This document shows, one piece after another, positions 42,927 through 53,149 of a DNA stretch of 64,000 nucleotides. The stretch is from Micrasema longulum. Taxonomy: Eukaryota > Arthropoda > Insecta > Trichoptera > Brachycentridae. Numbering within the stretch: the first letter of the stretch is position 1; each line of letters begins with the position of its first letter. The position numbers and the translations under genes were made by a program. The notes under the pieces are model-generated. The model was not told where the DNA came from, searched no databases, and saw nothing but the letters and a program-made list of their open reading frames with translations. Location: positions 248,001 to 312,000 of the forward strand of contig JAGVSM010003626.1 in NCBI GenBank assembly GCA_022494885.1, in the 5' to 3' direction.

Positions 42927-45900
42927 CTGAAAAAAATAAAGCATTTGTAACTTGAACTTTTATTTAAATCTTTTTTTTATATTGTAAAATGTAATATGTA
43001 ACGGTAGTTTAAATTCAGACCGGCCACAGAGAGCGCTGTAAAAACATTATAACACAAGAAACATAAAAGAGGTCGTTCACTTTTCCACACCGTCAACCTC
43101 CGAACTATTTGTGCCGATTAATCTCGAAAGCTGTTGATTGTAATTTAATCTTACCATTGTAAAATCTAATCATAACCTACATAATCCTACAAAATGGTAT
43201 TGAATATTTAAATTTTAATTTGGATTTGTTTATTTTGAAATTGTTAAGACCAAGCGATAGGAGATTTATATCTGATTTATTAAATTTATATAAAATAACC
43301 CATTGTATGTTTGACACCCCTGAAATTTTATCACTAATTAATTTCATTGTACCGAAAAGGACAACTCGGAAAACCTAACAATACTGTGGCAACAATACAT
43401 CGACATCATATGGTAAAAATACAGTCATCCATATACTTCACACTCTAGACCATGAGTACCAGAACGTTGGTGACTCATTGCACATGAAATTTAGTACATA
43501 TAGAACGGCTCTTCTCCTGTATTTCATTGGTAATAGTTCTAGATAACTATTTGTTACGATTTTTGAAAAATTTTCTTAAATTTATTCATAAGTTTTAATT
43601 TTTTTATTATTATTATTTTTATACGTAAATATATACTATTTACCTAAGTATTCATTTTAAATAATAGTACAAATAATTTGTTTTTTTTTAAGGTTAAGTG
43701 TAATTTAAAATTATTTTCTTAGTTTTTTTAAAAGTATTTCCAATACCAAATTATCATTTTTTATCGATAATTCTGTAACTGGTAATATTTTTTTATTTTA
43801 AATAGTTTATCTTTTTTAGACTTTATTAATTTGTTAATTATAATATTGTTTTAAATGCTCTGTATTACTTATTATTACACATACATGTATGTATATTTAA
43901 CTGTATTTGTAACTAATATGTAAAAGGCTTAAGTGCCGTTCATTTCAATAAAATAAAATAATTCATTGATCAGCAATTATTTGAGTATGTCCAAATGTTA
44001 GTAGACTGGCTGGATTTTCACATGACATCGTTGCACCGAAGTCTTCCTTAGCTAAGTTTTTCAGAACGGATGGAGTACACGCTATGTTGGTTAATGAACA
44101 AGGCAATGCATGGCTCTTGAATATCTTAAGGAACTCCGCATTCCGGAAGAACTGGTAGATAGGCGCCTCCCACTCCGCTCAGCCACCTGTTCTGCTGTGG
44201 TTAAGGTAATACAACCTCATTCACGCAACCAGAGTTCCAAATTTGGCGATTAGGTTGCAATAGACGGACCTTTGGCGTAGCACGCTCTATCTCCAGAAAT
44301 TAATAATTTTGCAACAGATTCGCTTTTTCAGTAAAAAAAAAACTCATATCGTTTGCTGGCTTGAAAAGTGCTAATTTTTAGAGGTAATTTTTAGGAGTAC
44401 AAACATAATATGTGTATTAAATGATTTGTAAAATTTGTCTGCAAGTAAATGGTTATTAAGTCAACAATATTTTGAGTTTGTCCAAATTTTTGTAGACAAG
44501 GACAGGATTTAACTCCCTGGGGAGTAGAATCCAGTCCTTGTCTACAAAAATTTGGACAAACTCAAAATATTGTTTATAAATTACCTGGTCCATGAAGAAA
44601 TATAAAAATTGAAAAAATAATATTTTCAGGCGTTGCCTAGTATGTAGGTGAAATAATTCAATTAGTTGAATCTCACCTGCATAAATAAAGGTTTCAGCTC
44701 TTTAACTTCACAAACATCAACAGATGAAAGAATTGAAGGAATATAGATGTTCAAATATAGGCAGAATGGTGAATGTTACACAGTGTGTAAAGTGGCTACT
44801 TAAACCAGCCATTGACAGGTCATAAGCCCTGTTGGACTTCTATATTACCTTTTCTTAAATGTTCTTTATCTCTGTTGTAATATGGTTATTGAGTGTTTGC
44901 CTATAGATAGACTTTAATTATTTTTTTAAATAAAGTATAATGTTCAGTGGATTAAACCAATGATATTTGAAGTTTTTTTTTTAGACATCAAAGTAAAAAA
45001 GGTCTAAAAAGTTGCATTATGGATCACATTGAACACAAAAATTATTGAAAAAATATTCCATACTACTTTAGGCCCTCATCCGAGGTTTAAAGTTTATAAA
45101 TGTCTGAATATTTTATTAATTATCTATTTTTAAAAAAAAAATTGTTACTAAAGATATAAATTAATCACATTACAAATTCGAACACGTTTTAAAACTACCG
45201 AAATGCAAAAAGTTTACACTCCGCGGAACTGATTCCGTTGAGCGCCTGGCTAATATTGCGAAAACAATGCTTCCCATATATAACAAAACGAAATGAAACT
45301 TATGCCCTTAGACGCTAATTAAATAGAGTTTAATGCACATTTTAAAACTTAATTGCACTGAATTTCTTACTTAAATATGAAATGACAGCCGGCTTAGCAC
45401 AAAAAAAAATACTTTTTCGAAAACTTCAAACCCTGGTTGAAGGCCAAAAGTACTATTAAATATTTTTTGCATTCCGAGTAATCTAAAAACCAACTTTTAG
45501 ATCCCTTTCATTTCAAAATTCGGTAAAAAAAATATCGATCCACCCTAATTTACAGCGTCCTTGAAGTGATTACTTACGAAAACGGCTCCAGGAAAATTGT
45601 CGAAATTTATTATTATTGTTATTACACAGTCGATCCACATGGTCAAAACATGAGTTAGAGAAAAAAGAGGAATACACAATTATTTATGGACATTGGACAC
45701 ACCTGAACAACGTTGCCTATGTGAAATTTCTTGACCATGGACGATGCGTCGGTAGAATGTCCTATATCATCGAAACTTTTTGTTGCGTCCTTTCCGGCTA
45801 CTGAGTTGAAATCGCTTCCTCCAGGATGCTAGAATAAGTTAAAAAAATAATTAAAACCTCAAGATATGTTTTGTAAATATTTTTTTAGCATGACGTACAT

Positions 45901-48295
45901 CGACATATTAATACATAGACGTGCCCCATAGAGTAACATATTTTAAAAAGTAGTGAGACGAAAACGTACCTATAGTTACTGAGTTCGTTTATTAATACCA
46001 GGGCTGCATTCGGCAAGCAGGCGAATACTACCAAAAATTGGAGGATACTCATTTTAAGTGTGTAAAAATGTTTGTATTTTGACGTTTACAATCAACATGC
46101 GAATTTTTTTTCACTGGATTTCGGGGAATGTGAAAATAATATTGACTCACTTATTATAATTTAAAAACGTATTCTTATCAGTGCAGCCCTGTAAGCAAAA
46201 AGACTTTCGCAATTGCGCCGCTAAGCGTTGTTTGATGGTTACAAAGAATTTTGTTGTTTGTACAACTGTTGTAATTTGTTAATTTTAATGATTCCCGAGG
46301 GGGTGAAATCCAGTCTTTTGTCTACAAACATTTGGACAAACTCAAATATTGTAATGAAACCAACTGGTCCATGTAGAAGTTTAAAAAATGGAAAATTGTC
46401 AGGTGAATCTTTTCACAACAATAAAGGTTTCAGCTTTTTAATTTCACTAAAATCAACACATGGAAGAATTGAAGTAATATGGATGTCAAACATAGGCAAA
46501 ATGGTGAATGTTACACAATGTGTAAAGTGGTCACTTAAACCAGCCAATGACAGATCATAAGCCGTGTAAATGCCTAGACTTCCATATTCCCTTATTTAAG
46601 GTATTCCCCATCCCTGTTGTAATTTGTTAAGCTTGTATAGCTTTGAAACCTGTAGAAAATTTACCCACTTAGACCCGCGTCTGTTAACACTCTCTTAGCC
46701 GAGTGATGTCTTCCCACATATTAAATCTTAGACTTAATTATTGTAACTGCCACTTATGTGCTAAATTTTAAGAAATAAATTCCCTCATTGATCGTGTTTT
46801 GATATCTGTACTTTTGATAACTATCCATATAATACGCCAACACCTTAGATAAGGGGGAAAAACCCCCTTGCTTTAAGTCCCACTGAGTTATATGTTTTTT
46901 TTTTGTTTAAATTCAATGACATTATTTACAATATTCTGTGTTTACTATATTAGTTTTATATCACCCGTCGATGGGAGGAGTGCTCTCCTGAAACTGTAGT
47001 AGTGTTCTTGTAAAGTAATAAAAATTGTGTAAACTTATAATTAGAAATCAAACACTGATTTGAGTATTTGTCGATAACAATTATCTAAATTTACAAAACT
47101 ATAAAGCTTCATTAATTATCTCACAATACATACTTGTATGTCAATAAATACTTACTTTGTTATATTTTCCCCAAAATTCAAATATAAATACCTAAATTCC
47201 CCATTACGTATTAAACACTTAGCCTCACCTTTTACCATTGGTTTTTCCCTCAATTATGATAATTGTACATGAATATACATGGTTCATAAGATTATTTTTA
47301 TTTTCTACTTAAGTACCTTGAATCATACAACTATATAAGGATATTCAATCCAAATAATCTTCACATTCGTTTGAAAATGCCCTAATAAGGCGAAACAATT
47401 GTCACAAAGTTTTAATTTTTATATGTTTATATTTGTAAAAATAAAATAAAGTGTTCAGTAGACTCAAATCAGTGTTAGATTTCTAATGATAAGTTTAAAT
47501 ATGGAGTTCTACAAAATAAACACCAAATCAATCAAAAAATTGTGTAACACTAATAACAAAGTTTTATTTTCATAATAATTTATAGTGAAGCGTTACGAAG
47601 TGAATGCCGATTCAATTAACAAAACTTGACTAAATTGTACAATTAGTCTATTTCTGTTCACAAAACTGGCTATTACTTGAATTTAACTGAGATTATAATT
47701 AGTGAAAACGACTTACAAACGTTGATCATAACTGAGAAGGATATGTTCTCATCATCACTATGGCAGCATCATCTCCATGGCATGTGATGTTAATGACCTT
47801 ATCTCCCTTAGTAGATTCACTACTTTTTTTATACTTAAAAGCATTTTTATATATATATTTATTCTGTTTGTGTAAGAAAAGGTTTTAGGCGTATATATTG
47901 TTGTGCTATATTTAGTTATAAAGGTGCTAAACTTACTTTGTTTCTTTGTTGTTCACAATATGTGTTATTTTCTAAGTGTTAATATTATTTATGTCTCAAA
48001 TTGAGTTGTTGTGACTCCTGAAAATGTAATTCAACGTATTATACTTGTAAAATACTTTGTGTTGTATGATTTATAAATAATATAAATTTTTTTAAATGTA
48101 CGATTTTGCCCATTTTCTTCACACGCTTGGTCATTAAATTTATTTAGCCATTGCTGAATATACCATTTATCTCACCTCATCCACAAACTTCGTGATATCG
48201 TAAACTTTGTCTCTTATGACGATCCACAAGGGTTCATCATTTTTCCCCGTCTTGGTTGCAATCTCCGCCAGCGTATATTCTGGAAGATCTGACAT
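42837..48295 (-). CDS. CYB5: Cytochrome b5, three coding exons
   Basis: Small haem electron carrier, presumably supplying electrons to desaturases or P450 systems as b5 proteins do. The CDS joins complement 48295-48176, 45828-45703 and 42926-42837: 111 residues, all introns phase 0. Diagnostic parts in order are LWIVIRDKVYDITKF, HPGG (His41), AGKDATKSFDD and GHSTDA (His64); the two His are the axial haem ligands. The spacing between them is 23 residues, one fewer than in classical b5 (His39/His63 in bovine). There is no C-terminal membrane helix. The tail is Lys/Glu-rich and ends with Cys101, Cys107 and Cys110, so it is a short b5-like form, perhaps membrane-linked through the cysteines (inference). 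The introns (2347 and 2776 nt) are full of repeats. TTTTAG 3 nt before the ATG implies an upstream non-coding exon. Confidence 0.9.
43190..43972 (+). mobile_element. Jockey-like LINE C-terminus and 3'UTR (in b5 intron 2)
   Basis: The frame reads LKLLRPSDRRFISDLL, CMFDTPEILSLINFIVPKR, TTRKT, stop, then TSYGKNTVIHILHTL. It parallels the 57.8-kb copy (DRRNKSDLI, DAPELLSSIKLNIPTR). The 3'UTR ends AAAAGGCTTAAGTGCCG and an A-rich tail near 43972. Confidence 0.7.
43978..44022 (+). repeat. Family C arm remnant
   Basis: TTTGAGTATGTCCAAATG, AGACTGGCTGGATTTTC. Confidence 0.55.
44030..44345 (+). mobile_element. CR1/L2-like LINE C-terminus, decayed
   Basis: The frame from 44108 reads EYLKELRIPEELVDRRLPLR, SATCSAVVKVIQPHSRNQSS, then DGPLA, stop, HALSPEI. 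Same family as 0.83 and 36.8 kb, with more stops. Confidence 0.75.
44463..44890 (+). repeat. Family C element: compact end palindrome plus body
   Basis: 44463-44577 is two abutting inverted arms (CAACAATATTTTGAG ... CTCAAAATATTGTTT). Then TTACCTGGTCCATGAAG, CAGGCGTTGCCTAG, the body and core TTACACAGTGTGTAAAGTGG follow to about 44890. Confidence 0.85.
44957..45545. repeat. Family M element with about 130-bp inverted ends
   Basis: TTTAGACATCAAAGTAAAA, ATGGATCACATTGAACAC, CATCCGAGGTTTAAAGTT at the left; the diverged inverse at the right (CTTCAAACCCTGGTTGAAGG, TCCCTTTCATTTCAAAAT). A half element is at 50150-50485. Confidence 0.65.
45548..45632 (+). mobile_element. Possible CR1 3' end
   Basis: CAGCGTCCTTGAAGTGATTA, TTACGAAAACGGCTC, (ATT)n resemble the 3'UTR of the 0.83-1.27 kb CR1. 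Confidence 0.4.
45703..45828 (-). CDS. CYB5: Cytochrome b5 coding exon 2
   Basis: Acceptor TTTTTTTAACTTATTCTAG, donor CAG|GTGTGT, 126 nt, phase 0 at both ends. It encodes HPGG, AGKDAT, GHSTDA and FHIGNVVQ and supplies both haem-ligand histidines. The stretch between HPGG and AGKDAT has six residues, where the family has seven. Confidence 0.92.
45999..46191. mobile_element. Short MITE with hAT-like ends
   Basis: CAGGGCTGCA at the left and TGCAGCCCTG at the right are a perfect 10-bp inverted pair, 193 bp overall. CAGGG ends are common in hAT elements. No clear target duplication. In b5 intron 1. Confidence 0.5.
46255..46630 (+). repeat. Family C element (in b5 intron 1)
   Basis: CGAGGGGGTGAAATCCAGTC, ACAAACATTTGGACAAAC, body, core TTACACAATGTGTAAAGTGG. 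Ends near TGTTGTAATTTGTTAAG. Nearest to the 4.2-kb copy. Confidence 0.8.
47036..47545. repeat. Family F element (in b5 intron 1)
   Basis: TTATAATTAGAAATCAAACA at the left and GTTAGATTTCTAATGATAA at the right are inverted ends. The interior is collinear with 33.99-34.37 kb. Confidence 0.75.
47366..47408 (+). ncRNA. Hammerhead-like motif (family F copy 2)
   Basis: UUCGU, UUGAAAA, UGCC-loop-GGC, GAAA, palindromic ACAAUUGU, C, ACAAA. Stem I has one mismatch; the core carries the same two changes as the 34.25-kb copy. It lies antisense within the cytochrome b5 intron. Confidence 0.45.
47546..48175. other. Intronic AT-rich sequence, no feature
   Basis: Part of cytochrome b5 intron 1. Nothing else recognised. 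Confidence 0.5.
48176..48295 (-). CDS. CYB5: Cytochrome b5 first coding exon
   Basis: ATG at 48295-48293, donor GAG|GTGAGA, 120 nt. It encodes MSDLPEYTLAEIATK through DITKFVDE. The start is chosen because it opens the frame and lies 3 nt after a strong acceptor (TTTTTTGTTTCTGTTTTTAG), so the 5'UTR is spliced on from upstream. Confidence 0.92.
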
Positions 48296-48354
48296 TTTCT
48301 AAAAACAGAAACAAAAAAGAATTTTGTAATATTTGTATTGATTCAAACATTGTA

Positions 48355-48400
48355 TTTTGAGGACATTTTTATCTAGTTGTAAATAACTGTGGTCATGGGT
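48355..48400 (-). repeat. SINE-A tail fragment
   Basis: TTTTGAGGACATTTTTATC, TAGTTGTAAATAACT resembles the reverse of the SINE-A body. Confidence 0.4.
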
Positions 48401-48509
48401 TGTGGTAAATTATTTCATATATCTAAATATCTGTCAATTGGCTTCATAACAACCCCATTGGAGGCCTTAAATATAGTTACATACTGTAGAAATTAAAAGC
48501 CTACCCAAC

Positions 48510-48545
48510 ATTTTCCTAACCTAACCTAACTTAACCTAACTTAAT
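48510..48545. repeat. Interstitial TTAGG-like run
   Basis: CCTAACCTAACCTAACTTAA then CCTAACTTAA: about six units of the CCTAA/TTAGG insect telomere type, with two variants. Confidence 0.6.
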
Positions 48546-48609
48546 CAAAGTTTTCAACCAAAAAAATAAATAAATAAAATCAAACATCACACGCCGTTTC
48601 CCCGTAAGA

Positions 48610-49395
48610 AAATGGCAGAAAAGATAGAACGCCACATCACTCTATCTTTGCAAACATATCTCGCTTCATCTGCATTCATACTTCTTGTCATGCAAGCGCG
48701 CCCATTATTCCGACTTAAAACAAGTCCATTTGGTCATGCCATGTCTTTCTCGATATTCCTCTATTTCTGCCTCCATCAGCATTCGCGTCGTAAATATTTT
48801 ATTCATTCATTCATTCGCTCTACATGTCCAAACCAAGGCAGAGATCCTTTCTTGATTTTGTCGATAGTGCTTATCTCCGCCTTGCATAATGTACGGATCT
48901 CGACATTTGTGCATCTATCGTACATACTTTTACTACAAAGTCGCCTGAGAGATAAAATTTCGACAGCATTCAGCCTACTTTCATACTTCACTCCCATGTA
49001 TCAGAGTCCGGACCAGGACTCCATTGTGAACTGCTAATTTTGCCTCTTGCTACAAACATGTACATGCCAAGGTTGATTTAAGTGCACCGTTCACTCTGTT
49101 CCCTGGCACTCACCCTTCTTTTAATATATTTCTCAGTCATTCCATCCCTAGTAAACATACTTTTCAGATACACAAATTCCTCTACTTGTTTTAGTATGAC
49201 CCCATTCACAGTTATTTCACATTTAGTCATACTTTAATTTCTTTCAAAAACCATCAAATTCGATTTATCGACATTTATTAGGAAATCGCGCCCCTCACAT
49301 ATATCATAGACCTTTGTTACCAAGAATTGCAGTACTCTTTGTTGTTAGCAAGAAGCATGGCATCATCAGCATACAAAAGACAATTGACTGATAAA
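48610..49395 (-). mobile_element. 'VNAG' LINE, YADD to C-terminus, minus strand
   Basis: Minus strand: CLLYADDAMLLANNKEY, then VNGALKSTLA, AKLAVHNGVLVRTLIHGS, ESRLNAVEILSLRRLC, SMYDRCTNVEIRTLCKAE, KIKKGSLPWFGHVERMNE, KTWHDQ, WRSIFSA. Same family as 21.2 kb. Several stops and frameshifts. The 141-codon plus frame at 48612 is its shadow. 5'-truncated just before the YADD box. Confidence 0.85.
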
Positions 49396-49671
49396 ATCAT
49401 CATTCCATGGAAAGGGGTTTGTACTGTTCCACAAATTATACTGTTTTGTGAAACTGTTTCTAAAGGACAATTTGGAGCAGCGTGGACAAAAAATCCAGTA
49501 CAAGCAACTGCTGGAACTGTTTCATAAAATTAAATGAAAGTGTTTCTTGTTACGAGCCACGCTTCTTTATTAACTGTTATTTAAGAAAAAATTTCACGTT
49601 CTCTAACTAGTTACGCTACCTAACAGTTTACGTGTATTTTTAGAAACAGTGTAGTTTAATATCCTGACTCA
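49396..49671. other. Unassigned; both strands open 49396-49530
   Basis: A stretch with recurring GAAACAGT/ACTGTTTC motifs upstream of the LINE. It does not match reverse transcriptase. No assignment. Confidence 0.35.
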
Positions 49672-50085
49672 ACAAATTACAACAGGGATGGAGAATATCT
49701 TAAAGAAGAGAATATGGAAATCTAGGCATTTACAGGGCTTACGACCTGTCATCGGCTGGTTTAAGTGGCTACTTTACACATTGTGTAACATTCACCATTT
49801 TGCATATGTTTGAACTTCCATATTCCATTTGATGATTTTAGTAAAGTTAAAGAGCTGAAACCTTTATTGTTGTGAAGAGATTTATCTGACAGAATTATTT
49901 CTTTTACTAGGCGCAGCCCGAAAACTATTTCCAATTTTTAAACTTATTCTTGGACCAGTTGGTTGCATTACAATATTTGAGTTTGTCCAAATGTTCGTAG
50001 ACAAAAGAGTGGATTTAACCCCCTCCAATCCAAAGTGAAACCCAGTACTTTGTCTACAAACATTTGGGCATACACAAATATTGTG
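49672..50085 (-). repeat. Family C element with end palindrome
   Basis: ATTACAACAGGGATGGAG, core CTTTACACATTGTGTAAC, CTTGGACCAGTTGG, then GAGTTTGTCCAAATG and its inverse CATTTGGGCATACACAAAT. Confidence 0.8.
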
Positions 50086-50149
50086 ACTAGACTTAGTTAA
50101 AAAACAGTTTTAGCTATTTCCAATGAATAACCGCTTCATTTATTTTACC

Positions 50150-50485
50150 TCCAAAAAAAACATAATTAAAAGCATAACTGAACCTAGAATTTAAGAATTT
50201 TTTTTAATTGAATGATTTTCATTTTCAAAATCAAAATAAATATTTTTTTTAAAAGAAAAATTCTTAAGTTCTTATTATTTACTCAAATATTTCAAAAAAA
50301 TAATTTTATCAATATGGATAATTAACAAAATGTTCAGACATTGATAAACTTCAAACCTCGGTTAAAGGCCAAAAGAAGTGTGGAATATTTTTTTAAATAA
50401 TGTTTACGTTCAATGTGATCCAAAATGCATCTTTTTAGACGCCTTTCACTTTGATGTCTAAAAAAACTTCATACATCATAAGCCC
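50150..50485 (-). repeat. Family M half element
   Basis: AACTTCAAACCTCGG, TTCAATGTGATCCAAAATGC, CTTTCACTTTGATGTCTAAA match the inverse of 44957-45130. Confidence 0.65.
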
Positions 50486-50489
50486 ATTC

Positions 50490-52093
50490 TAATGAGTATG
50501 CCTGAGCTTTTAAAATATGGTCTCTCAACTTGCGGCCAATTGACATATGTTTGATAGAATGGACTTTTGTCTGTTGCGAGAAGTCTCCGGCTACTTTTCT
50601 TCTCGCAATTACTTAAATGTATATTTGTATACATATGTACGAGTATGCTAAGATACTGCGAAAATCAATCTGGAAAAGATTAAAAAATGAATGGTACAAC
50701 CTTTTAGGGGTAAGTAATGTTTTATCTTAATCGATGCTTGTTTAAAATAGGTCTTTAAATATTAAAAAATGTTATATTTATATGTTACCAGTATTTATTA
50801 GTCGTAAGCTATCTCTTGTCTCGGTCCTGCTCAGTGAGTCGGCCCGGCCGTATAGTGAAACGACAAACAAAGATGACGTGAGGATACTTGCGTGGAGGGA
50901 CCACTGATCAATCTCTTTTCTTTGGGGCAACTGTTTGGCTCGGATTTGTATGGAGTGTCTTCTCTATATATTTTATCTCAATGCATTTAATAGGGAAATA
51001 AACTTATACTCAATTTCTTTTCGTCGATTTATGCAACCTTATCATTTGGCATAGTAAAATAATGATTTGTAAAATAACAATGATAAAACATTTATTATTC
51101 TGAAGATCGTAAAAATAAGAAAGCATGTTTTATGATTTTTACCTCGAATTAATTTGATATTGCACTTTTCCAGATAGCGGTATTTCTGCAATTATAGATT
51201 GAGGTATTTATGGCTATCGTTTATTACATTTTGTAAATTATTAGATAATGAATTAATATCTCAAATATTCAACAATTTAAGATAATATTTGAAGATCAGA
51301 GTGTAAAGTCACCATTTAACCCTTTATAGGACACCCAGATTAAAATGGTAAGTAACTATACAACAAGAATTGAGGAATTTTTAAAAAATTATTGTAAAAT
51401 ACTTGACAAGGATTCAGACGGTAAAAAAAGTACCTAAAATTACGTTGTTAAAGATTCAAAGCCAACGTCAACACATAACAGTAACGAAAAATTCTTACAT
51501 TACATGTATGTCAGACAACAACATTGAGATATAATATAAACAGATGACACTCCATATATATCTGAGCTAAAAAGTCGTCCCTAATGGAAAGGGAATGACC
51601 AGCGTTGGGAACAAGTGCCGTCACGTCATATCACGTCGACTTTGGCAAACAAAACACGTAGTACAGTAAAAAGCACGGACTATTTACATCGATCTACTAT
51701 AAATTCCGTTCAGTATATTGCTCCCTTCGGCATACGCGTCACCTTTGTTTGTCGTTTCATTATACGCCCGACTAACTGAGCAGGACAGAGACAGGAGATA
51801 ATTCACGAATTAGTAACATATTACTAAGACGTTTGTTGGAATAGATGTTTTAAACAAGTATTGATTAGGATAAGAACATTACTTACCACCGGTGAAAGGT
51901 TGTACCACCGATTTCTAGATCAATTTGTGCAGTATCTTAGCGTACATCTAGGCATTGTAGTAATTGCGAGGAGACGAAAGTTCAAAATTAGCCGGGGACT
52001 ACGCGACTGTAGTCCGTTCTATCAAACATATGCCAATTGCCCGCAGGTTGAGGGACCACATATGTTTTGAACGCTCGTGCTTACTCTAGTTAT
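50490..52093. mobile_element. Long inverted-repeat element, arms about 450 bp
   Basis: The left arm 50490-50965 contains GACATATGTTTGATAGAA, CTTCTCGCAATTACT, ATGCTAAGATACTGC, GTAAGTAATGTT, TCCTGCTCAG, AAACGACAAACAAAG and GTATGGAGTGTC. All recur inverted in the same order at 51540-52093. The arms are diverged (roughly three bases in four alike, not counted). The ~575-bp centre shows no transposase frame. Confidence 0.75.
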
Positions 52094-52948
52094 ATACTTC
52101 TATGGACAACAACATTATCACTAACACCAAAAACAAATGCAAAACAGTAAAAAATCAGTACAATCGACATAAATACTGCAATATATACAGGCACGCACTA
52201 ACGCTGCATTTTTACCGCTTACAACACCGCGTAATGCACACCGGAACTGCTCGAAATCTCCGAGTCCCGTGTCGGCTTCAGTTCAGTTAGCCTTTTGCTC
52301 TCTCTCTCTTAGACTTTCAAATACCCACATAATATAAATTCCTGTCACGGTTAATTCATTCAGTTATTTATTTAATTTAATAATTATTTGTATAATCTTG
52401 TATTCATCATATTATCCATTAAATTTCAAAACAATGGAAGTGAATATTTCAATCAATTTCACGTAATCTTACAAAAAAGCCACGGTATAACAAACTAATT
52501 ATTTCATTCCAACAAAAAAGTTCACTATAACTTACCTCTGACTTATTGAAATATACTATTGCAAACTCATTTAAAATCAATATTGAGAAGTACATGATCA
52601 TAATGACTACTCCATCCAGATAAAACATAACATGACTTGAGTAAAAAAGTTTAAAAAAAAGTATTATGTCTTCTTTTATTTAAATAAGTCTTTGAATTAT
52701 CTTTCTACGAGTATAAAACGTAGTTTCTACCTACAGGCAAAAGCTACATTTTTTAAAACAAAATAATGAAAGCAGGTCCCGCTGGCAGTACCTTCATGGA
52801 GGGGGCGACCCTCACTCAGACACAAATTGCACTATTTCTAAAATATACATTGATTAGACCACACAGTTGCTGAAGCCAATCGGCCATTAAGTATATATTT
52901 AATGTTTGAAAACCAAGTGATCTTATTTTTATTTGACTACCGTATTTT
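52094..52948. promoter_or_regulatory. Mostly unassigned; GC-richer pocket 52190-52310
   Basis: The pocket on the minus strand runs GAGAGAGAGAGCAAAAGGC then GACACGGGACTCGG. It lies about 4 kb upstream of the b5 ATG on the same strand, so it is one possible site for the missing promoter/first exon. This is inference only. The rest is AT-rich. Confidence 0.25.
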
Positions 52949-53118
52949 GCAAACAATAAGACCCACCGGACCATAAAACGTATCTCAAAATTTATCATTC
53001 AAATAAAATAAAAAAATGTTTTGGACGATAAGACGCATTGAACCATAAGACCCACTCAATTTTTGGTGAAATTTTAAGAGTAAAAAAGTGCATTTTAGGG
53101 TCTGAAAAATACGGTATA
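52949..53118. mobile_element. MITE of the 'ATAAGACGCA' type
   Basis: TACCGTATTTTGCAAAC at the left, GTCTGAAAAATACGGTA at the right (inverted ends). The interior has AATAAGACCCACCGGACCAT and CGATAAGACGCATTGAACC. Possible TA target duplication. MITEs of this sequence type are widespread in animals. Confidence 0.7.
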
Positions 53119-53149
53119 TGAATCACCACAAAATGAATGTTTGTACTGT

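Noticed and set aside
48612..49037. 141-codon plus-strand frame.
   Set aside because: It is antisense to a clearly recognisable LINE reverse-transcriptase end on the minus strand.
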